NCBI GenBank assembly: GCA_031382215.1
Contig: JANMYQ010000346.1
Location: forward strand, 1 to 21,777
Reading direction: 5' to 3'
From: LGRD01 sp031382215
Lineage (GTDB): Bacteria; Pseudomonadota; Gammaproteobacteria; Burkholderiales; Burkholderiaceae_C
DNA length: 21,777 nt
This document shows positions 16,907 through 21,777 of the stretch, piece by piece. Position numbers and translations under genes: made by a program. The notes beneath the pieces are model-generated. The model made no database searches. It worked only from the letters and a program-made list of their open reading frames with translations, and had not been told where the DNA came from. Numbering within the stretch: the stretch's first letter is position 1; each line of letters begins with the position of its first letter.

Positions 16907-16922
16907 CAATAGCTCCTCGCGG

Positions 16923-17693
16923 TCATCGTTCCCGATCGTAGATCGCTTTCAGCTCACGTGCCATCACTCCGAACGCCGCGCTAGCGTAGCCCTTGGGGTA
17001 CGGCACGTAGACGATGCCAGCAAGGTTTGCCGGCACATTCACCCCGTCTTCGTGCAACAGCACCACGTGCGACCGGCCGTACTTGCCGTGGAAGTAACCG
17101 ATCTCGTGCATCACGTTCTCACGAGCGCGCACAACGCCCACCGAATCGGTGTCGTCGCCAGTCATGACGATGACCGCACTGTCGCACTGGGCCGATCCGG
17201 CCTCTAACTTCTCGATGACGGTTTTCCCACCACTTGGTTCTTGGCCCAGTTCCATCGTCGTGAGCTTGAGGTCCCGCTCGATGTAGGCCTGCACCTCGAA
17301 CCAGTCCTTCGACCTGCCGTGAGTGATGAAGACTCGACGAAGAGCCATTGCTACGGCTTCGGCGGGGCTTGCCAGGTCGCTGTTCGCAAGAATCTGAAAG
17401 ACTTGGTCTATGTCACGGGCGAGCTGCTGCATTTGCCGCCTGGAATAGTGTGGGAATGCTGGCCGACCGTTGATTGGGCCAAATACAGCTTCTGCATCGA
17501 GCGGCCAGTCATGAAAGTCAGCGAACCACTCAGGCGCCTGGGCTTTCAGAACCTGTAGGTGAATAGCTGCCTGATGGAAGTATTGTTTGACCTCCCCCGG
17601 CTTATAGATGTCGCCTGAATAGTCGATCAGCGCGCCCCGAACTGCCTGCTGTATGGCAGCTAGCTTGGCCTTCGCAATCGACACTGTGCTCAC
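16923..17693 (-). CDS. CAP12/Pycsar-effector-type TIR-like protein
   Basis: A 256-residue soluble protein. The C-terminal part (about 119-232) matches the TIR-like family first described as predicted nucleotide-binding proteins (CAP12/Pycsar effector TIR type): RRVFITHGRSKD, SGGKTVIEKLE, DSAVIVMTGDD, then RARENVMHEIGYFHGKYGR with Glu197 as the probable catalytic glutamate, and GIVYVPYPKG. The N-terminal 110 residues are mostly helical and I do not recognise them. The start is GTG at 17693, preceded by GGGAGGA; an ATG three bases upstream is out of frame. It is the first gene of a two-gene minus-strand unit. In CBASS and Pycsar such domains destroy NAD when a cyclic nucleotide is bound, but no cyclase gene is adjacent. 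Confidence 0.82.
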   Translation of the reverse strand: MSTVSIAKAKLAAIQQAVRGALIDYSGDIYKPGEVKQYFHQAAIHLQVLKAQAPEWFADFHDWPLDAEAVFGPINGRPAFPHYSRRQMQQLARDIDQVFQILANSDLASPAEAVAMALRRVFITHGRSKDWFEVQAYIERDLKLTTMELGQEPSGGKTVIEKLEAGSAQCDSAVIVMTGDDTDSVGVVRARENVMHEIGYFHGKYGRSHVVLLHEDGVNVPANLAGIVYVPYPKGYASAAFGVMARELKAIYDRER

Positions 17694-17847
17694 GCATCCT
17701 CCCGGTTCGATTCCAGGGTAATGCTATCAAGGGCAGCCGCCGAACGGTGGGAATCGCAATACCATTGGACGCGCAGCGAGACCGAGTCTGTCGCTCAAGG
17801 CATCCACAAGCTTGATCGTATCCAGCCGAGGGCGTTGGGTGGGTGAC

Positions 17848-17963
17848 GCAGCGAAGTAAAGCTGCCGGCACCAGTCCGGCCGCTTCCCAAGACACCGATC
17901 GAGCTACTGCGTGGAATCCGTCCAGCGCCCCAGTCTTTACTGCGGGCTCATCGTCCCAAGGGG
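17848..17963 (+). repeat. Right arm of the diverged inverted repeat flanking the TIR genes
   Basis: It begins GCAGCGAAGTAAAG, 13 of 14 bases identical to the left arm read in reverse. A GCCGG...CCGGC hairpin and a GACAC...GAGC segment follow. It ends with TACTGCGGGCTCATCG and CCCAAG, gapped-aligned to the left arm's far end (about 20 of 26 columns). The conserved inner ends face the TIR genes. Confidence 0.4.
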
Positions 17964-18027
17964 GAGATCGGGGTCGTCTGCACGGGCTTCCTTTGGCGAA
18001 ACAGAAGCTGGCTAAACAATATCAGGG

Positions 18028-18065
18028 GGAGGGACGGTACTCCAGCCCGGAGGACATGAGCGGAG
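18028..18065 (+). repeat. Second right-side copy of the repeat core
   Basis: This 38-base segment matches the reverse complement of 15970-16007 at 30 of 38 positions without gaps, including an identical CGGTACTCC and GCGGAG end. It suggests that two related copies lie on the right side of the TIR genes. Confidence 0.45.
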
Positions 18066-18150
18066 TTACCCGCCCAATGGCCTCGGCTCGCGCAGACGGT
18101 CGAAGTAGGCGCAGTCAGCGCAACTCAACGACCAGAGCGAATGCCCAACC

Positions 18151-20007
18151 TCAAAGCGCCACCGTAGAAATCCAAGGCACCCCCGCAATCACCACCAACC
18201 CCACCAGCAGCGCCAGCAAATACGGCCAGATCGCGCCCATCACGTCGTCGGGTGACGCGTCGCCGATTCGGCAGGCGACGTAGAAGCCGACGCCGATGGG
18301 GGGCATCATCAGGCCGATGTTCATGGCGACGACGACGACCATCGAGTAGTGGATGTCGTGGATGCCGAGCTTCTTGGCGATCGGGAACATGATGGGCGCG
18401 AGCAGCAGGATGGCGGGCAGGCCCTCCAGGATGCAGCCGAGCACCAGGAACACCACGATCGTCACGGCCAGGAAGGCGATGGGGCCGCCGGGCAGCGTGG
18501 TCAGGAAGTTGGAGAGTTGCTGGATCACGCCGCTCTGCGCAATCGCCCAGGCCATGCCCGATGCGGTGCCCAGGATCAGCAGGATCGCGCCGCTCAGCGC
18601 GGCGGTGTCGACCAGCATCTTGTAGACCTGCCGGGCGCTCAGGCCGCCGTAGAGCCACTTGCCGATCAGCAGTGCGTACAGCACGGCGATGGTCGAGACC
18701 TCGGTGGCGGTGGCCACGCCGTTGCCCACCGCGCCCCGGATCAGGAAGGGCAGCACCAACGCGGGCGCGGCGATGAGGATCAGCTTGCCGACCGTGGCCC
18801 AGGGTGCGCGCTTCACGCCGTCCATCACTTCGTGGCGCGCCTTCCAGCGCGCCCGCACCAGCAGCGCGGCCAGCAGCACCATCGCGACGACGAAACCGCT
18901 CTGGAACAGCCCGGCGATCGACACACCGGCCACCGAGCCCAGCACGATCAGCACGATGCTCGGCGGCACGGTGTCGGCCATCGCGGCGCCGGTGGCGAGC
19001 AGCGCGATCATCTCGCGCGGTTTGTGGCCGCGGCGCTTCATCTCGGGGAACAGGGCGGGGGCGACCGTGGCCATGTCGGACACCTTGGAGCCCGATATGC
19101 CCGACACGATGAACAGCGAACCGAGCAGCACGTACGACATGCCGGCCTTGATGTGGCCGAGCAGCGATGCCAGCACGTCGACGATGGCCTTGCCCATGCC
19201 GGTGCTGTCGAGCACGCAGCCCAGCAGCACGAAGATCGGCACCGACACCAGGATGATGCTGCTCATGCCTTCGTCCATGCGGCTCACCACCACGGTGAGC
19301 GGCGTGTTGGTCGAAAAGCCCAGGTACGCGAGCGTGGCCAGGCCGAAGCAGAAGCCGATCGGCACGCCCGCCGCCAGGCACACCGCCACCAGCAGGCCGA
19401 GGAAGATCACCAGGTTCCACGAGCCGAGCTGCTTCAGTTGTGCCGAGCCGGCCCAGCAGGCAGCGGCCAGCACGCCCATCACCAGGGCGGCGGTGACGAG
19501 CTGCTTGAGCGTGACGGTGCGCAGCGCAAACGACGCGATCAGCACGAGCATCGCGATCACGCCGAACGGGATGGCCGAGACGCGGAAGCTGTTGGGCAGG
19601 TCGAGTTCGGGCGTGTGAATGGCCCATTCGTCCTTGGCGTATTCGATGGCCTGCGGCGCCAGCGCCAGCAAGGTGGCGGCCACCGCGCACAGCGCGAACG
19701 CCTGCACGTAGCCGCGCAGGTGTTCCGGAACCCTCTCCACCACCAACGTCAGGCGCAGGTGCTCGTTGCGGTGCATCGCGATCACCGAGCCGAGCATCGC
19801 CAGCCACAGGAAGGAGAGTGACGCGACCTCGTCGATCCAGATCACGGGGAGCGAGAAGGCGTAGCGGGCGACGACGCCGGTGAACAGCAACACCACGATC
19901 ACGGTCAGCAGCAGCGCACTGACCACTTCGAGGGGCTGCATCAGGCGGTTGGCCAGGCGGCCGGGCAGGGCGAGTGGTGCGGCCGCCTCCGGTGTGGGCG
20001 CGGTCAC
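18151..20007 (-). CDS. TRAP transporter fused permease (DctQ-DctM)
   Basis: A 618-residue inner-membrane protein combining both TRAP permease subunits. The DctQ-like part (about 20-165) has four predicted helices with VVARYAFSLPVIWIDEVASLSFLWLA. A linking helix follows, then the DctM part (about 190-612) with VPIGFCFGLATLAYL, VSVPIFVLLGCVL, SGISGSKVSDMATVAPALFP and MMPPIGVGFY. It drives Na+-coupled uptake of an organic acid delivered by the periplasmic receptor encoded just upstream. The start is GTG at 20007, behind a purine-rich stretch that is part of a palindromic repeat. Fused permeases are a known TRAP variant. The substrate is unknown; the adjacent E1 beta gene and IclR/SDR cluster suggest a carboxylate or ketone-derived compound. 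Confidence 0.92.
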   Translation of the reverse strand: MTAPTPEAAAPLALPGRLANRLMQPLEVVSALLLTVIVVLLFTGVVARYAFSLPVIWIDEVASLSFLWLAMLGSVIAMHRNEHLRLTLVVERVPEHLRGYVQAFALCAVAATLLALAPQAIEYAKDEWAIHTPELDLPNSFRVSAIPFGVIAMLVLIASFALRTVTLKQLVTAALVMGVLAAACWAGSAQLKQLGSWNLVIFLGLLVAVCLAAGVPIGFCFGLATLAYLGFSTNTPLTVVVSRMDEGMSSIILVSVPIFVLLGCVLDSTGMGKAIVDVLASLLGHIKAGMSYVLLGSLFIVSGISGSKVSDMATVAPALFPEMKRRGHKPREMIALLATGAAMADTVPPSIVLIVLGSVAGVSIAGLFQSGFVVAMVLLAALLVRARWKARHEVMDGVKRAPWATVGKLILIAAPALVLPFLIRGAVGNGVATATEVSTIAVLYALLIGKWLYGGLSARQVYKMLVDTAALSGAILLILGTASGMAWAIAQSGVIQQLSNFLTTLPGGPIAFLAVTIVVFLVLGCILEGLPAILLLAPIMFPIAKKLGIHDIHYSMVVVVAMNIGLMMPPIGVGFYVACRIGDASPDDVMGAIWPYLLALLVGLVVIAGVPWISTVAL

Positions 20008-20026
20008 GGGCGCGCCCTCACCCCTG

Positions 20027-20047
20027 CCCTCTCCCAGGGGGAGAGGG
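20027..20047. repeat. CCCTCTCCC/GGGAGAGGG palindrome between TRAP genes
   Basis: A perfect 9-bp stem with a 3-base loop lies in the 52-bp gap between the receptor and permease genes. It resembles common extragenic palindromes of high-GC proteobacteria. Read on the minus strand, the purine-rich bases that follow it (AGGGGTGAGGG) supply the apparent ribosome-binding region of the permease gene. Confidence 0.6.
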
Positions 20048-20059
20048 GGTAAGTCATCT

Positions 20060-21085
20060 TCACGCCAGCTTGCCGGAGTATTTCTCGAGCTTGGCCATCG
20101 CCTCGTCGCCGAACTTGCCGCGCCACTCCTTGTAGAAGCCGGCCTTGGACAGCGCGTCGCGGAAGCTCTTCACGTCGGGGTAGTTGAACGTCATGCCCTT
20201 GGCCTTGAGCTGCGCTTCCAGGCCGTTGTTCAGGCGGCGGATGTCGTCGCGCTGCTTCATCACCGCCTCGGTCACGTGCTTGGTGATCAGCGCCTGCAGA
20301 TCGGCCGGCACGCCAGCCCAGCGCTTGCCGTTGGCCAGGATCCACTGGCCGTCCCACATGTGGCCGGTCATCGACACGAACTTCTGCACTTCGTACAGCT
20401 TGGCGATGTCGATGATCGCGAGCGGGTTCTCCTGCCCCTCGACCACCTTGGTCTGCAGGGCCGAGTACACCTCGCTGAAGTTGATGCCGGTGGGCGCCGA
20501 GCCGAAGGCCTTGAACATCGACGTCCACAGCGGGCTCACCGGCACGCGGATCTTGAAGCCCTGCAGGTCGGCCGCGGTGTTGATGGGCTTGGTGCTGGTG
20601 GTGATGTTGCGGAAGCCGTTGTCGAGGATGCGGTCGAAGCTGTGCAGGTTGACCTTGGCGATGGCCGCGCGGATGAACGCGCCGAGTTCGCCGTCCATCG
20701 CCTTCCACACTGTCTCGTAGTCCTTGAACGCGAAGGCCAGGCCGTTGATGCCGGCCAGCGGCACGAGCGTCTGCAGGATCAGGCCCGACAGCGGGAAGAA
20801 GTCGATCGCGCCCGAGCGCACCTGGCTCAGCATGTCGGTGTCGCCGCCGAGCTGGTTGTTCGGGAACACCTGGATGTCGATCTTGCCGTTGCTGTCCTTC
20901 TTGATCGCCTCGGCGGCCTCGCGCACGCGGATCGTCGACGGGTGCGTGGCCGGGATGTTGTTGGCCCACTTGAAGGTGAACTCGGCGCTCTGCGCGAACA
21001 CCGGTGCGCCGATGCTGGCGAGCGCGCCGGCGGCGGCAGTGCCGGTGATCAGGCTGCGGCGGGTGGGGTGGGGGGCAAGGGTCAT
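20060..21085 (-). CDS. TRAP transporter substrate-binding protein (DctP)
   Basis: A 341-residue periplasmic receptor. The signal peptide carries Arg9-Arg10 (TRRSLITGTAAAGALASIG) and likely ends after VFAQ near residue 32; it may be Tat-dependent. The DctP fold shows WANNIPATHPS, FPNNQLGGDTDMLSQVRSGAID, and LQGFKIRVPVSP with Arg180 at the conserved carboxylate-binding position, then YSALQTKVVEGQENP. AGGAGA lies before the ATG at 21085, which decides this start; the open frame continues far upstream through the E1 beta gene. It is cotranscribed with the permease downstream and probably with E1 beta upstream (50-bp gap). Confidence 0.93.
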   Translation of the reverse strand: MTLAPHPTRRSLITGTAAAGALASIGAPVFAQSAEFTFKWANNIPATHPSTIRVREAAEAIKKDSNGKIDIQVFPNNQLGGDTDMLSQVRSGAIDFFPLSGLILQTLVPLAGINGLAFAFKDYETVWKAMDGELGAFIRAAIAKVNLHSFDRILDNGFRNITTSTKPINTAADLQGFKIRVPVSPLWTSMFKAFGSAPTGINFSEVYSALQTKVVEGQENPLAIIDIAKLYEVQKFVSMTGHMWDGQWILANGKRWAGVPADLQALITKHVTEAVMKQRDDIRRLNNGLEAQLKAKGMTFNYPDVKSFRDALSKAGFYKEWRGKFGDEAMAKLEKYSGKLA

Positions 21086-21135
21086 GGTGAGTCTCCTGTT
21101 TTGAATGTGGGAAAGCGATGTGGGTAAGCGAGGGG

Positions 21136-21777
21136 CTATCGGGCAGTGCCCAGCAGCGCCAGCGCGGCTGCCGCTATTTTCTCCGCAGTCAGGCGCGACT
21201 CGTTTTCGAGCACCTGCGCATAGCCGACCGGGATGCGCGGCGCACCCAGCCGGGCGACGCGGCAGCCGGTGGCCTGCGCCGCGCTGGCGGCGACTTCGGC
21301 GCCGAAGCCGGCCACTTGAACGGCCTCGTGCACGACTAGCAGCCGGCCGGTCTTGGCGGCCGACTCGAACACCGCGCGCTGGTCCCAGGGCCACAGGGTG
21401 CGCAGGTCCAGCACGTCGGCGTGTACGCCCTTCAGCGCGTCGAGGTCGAGCGCTTGCAAGGTGGGTGCGACGCCGCGCGACCAGGTGACGATCGTCAGGT
21501 CGCTGCCCTTGCGCAGCAGGTTCGCCTGGCCGAGCGGCACTTCGAGCGTGGTGTCCACCGGCCCTTCGGCGCCCCACAGCTCCTTGTGCTCCATGTAGAT
21601 CACCGGGTCGCCCGAGGCCAGGCTGGCTTTCAACAGCGAGTAGTTGTCTTGCGGCGTGGCGGGCGTGGCCACCACCAGGCCGGGCAGGTGCGCGAACCAG
21701 GCCTCGAGCGACTGCGAATGCTGCGCCGCCGAGGCCGACCAGATGCCGATCGGCAAACGCGCCACCAGCGGCACGCG
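21136..21777 (-). CDS. 2-oxo-acid dehydrogenase E1 beta subunit, C-terminal part (runs off right edge)
   Basis: 213 residues are present, open at the 5' end. The sequence matches the second half of E1 beta subunits of TPP-dependent dehydrogenases (pyruvate, acetoin or branched-chain type): HSQSLEAWFAHLPGLVVATPATPQDNYSLLKA, DPVIYMEHKELWG, and the C-terminal transketolase domain with GSDLTIVTWSRG, DLRTLWPWD and VVHEAVQVAGFGAEVAA. With E1 alpha it decarboxylates a 2-oxo acid or acetoin and transfers the acyl group to lipoyl-E2. The E1 alpha gene is expected upstream, beyond 21777. Placement beside TRAP genes suggests oxidation of the imported compound. The exact substrate class cannot be decided from this fragment. 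Confidence 0.9.
   Translation of the reverse strand, partial: RVPLVARLPIGIWSASAAQHSQSLEAWFAHLPGLVVATPATPQDNYSLLKASLASGDPVIYMEHKELWGAEGPVDTTLEVPLGQANLLRKGSDLTIVTWSRGVAPTLQALDLDALKGVHADVLDLRTLWPWDQRAVFESAAKTGRLLVVHEAVQVAGFGAEVAASAAQATGCRVARLGAPRIPVGYAQVLENESRLTAEKIAAAALALLGTAR

Larger units (their letters stand above)
17694..18150. other. Intergenic region upstream of the TIR unit
   Basis: These 457 bases lie between the start of the TIR unit and the end of the TRAP permease gene. No frame gives a recognisable protein. The region holds repeat copies at 17848-17963 and 18028-18065. The promoter of the TIR genes should lie near 17700-17760 on the minus strand; TAGCAT (17730-17725) is a weak -10 candidate without a good -35. 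Confidence 0.4.

Noticed and set aside
17700..17724. tRNA T-arm-like sequence (GGTTCGATTCC) as a possible attachment site
   Set aside because: The T-stem has a mismatch, no other tRNA arms precede it, the upstream bases are TIR coding sequence, and no second copy is found at the left edge of the island.
17843..18283. 146-codon plus-strand open frame next to the TIR genes
   Set aside because: It overlaps repeat sequence and the end of the TRAP permease, lacks a ribosome site, and its Ser/Thr/Arg-rich translation matches nothing I know.
18349..19821. 490-codon plus-strand open frame
   Set aside because: It is antisense to the TRAP permease, with a His/Gln/Arg-rich shadow translation.
1..21777. 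CRISPR array, rRNA operon, complete tRNA or transposase gene
   Set aside because: I saw no regularly spaced repeats, rRNA signatures, full cloverleaf or transposase motifs on either strand.

Overview
The window is a roughly 22 kb piece of a high-GC betaproteobacterial chromosome, most likely Burkholderiales. This placement rests on the rne/rluC divergent pair followed by HAD, Rieske and S49 genes, on the Bug-family binding protein, and on G+C near 67-70% in sampled flanking lines. It is inferred from protein character and gene order; no database was searched.

Layout. (1) 1-3903: the N-terminal end of RNase E on the minus strand, a long (651 bp) leader/intergenic region, then a tight plus-strand run of rluC, a HAD phosphatase, a Rieske ferredoxin and an S49 peptidase; the first three overlap. 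(2) 3928-4923: an orphan Bug/TctC periplasmic binding protein, followed by two hairpins between convergent genes. (3) 5005-13010: a complete minus-strand kdpFABCDE operon for high-affinity K+ uptake. It includes the 29-residue kdpF, and a tandem direct repeat upstream of kdpF looks like a KdpE site. (4) 13235-15844: plus-strand SDR oxidoreductase, IclR-type regulator and alpha/beta hydrolase. (5) 15845-18150: an island of lower G+C (about 57% in two sampled lines) holding two adjacent minus-strand genes. Each encodes a TIR-type domain, from two different TIR families. The pair is flanked by diverged inverted repeats. (6) 18151-21777: minus-strand genes for a fused DctQ-DctM TRAP permease, its DctP binding protein, and the C-terminal part of a 2-oxo-acid (pyruvate/acetoin-type) dehydrogenase E1 beta subunit that runs off the right edge.

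How it fits together. Regions 4 and 6 look like two convergent halves of one regulated catabolic locus: uptake by a TRAP transporter, a TPP-dependent dehydrogenase, an SDR, a hydrolase and an IclR regulator. The two-gene TIR module sits exactly in the convergent gap between them. It is the strongest candidate for an undescribed system: two putative NAD-processing TIR proteins, one of the CAP12/Pycsar-effector type with an uncharacterised helical N-terminus, the other with a linker and a proline-rich tail, translated from closely spaced cistrons. A role in anti-phage defence is inference from family knowledge and context.
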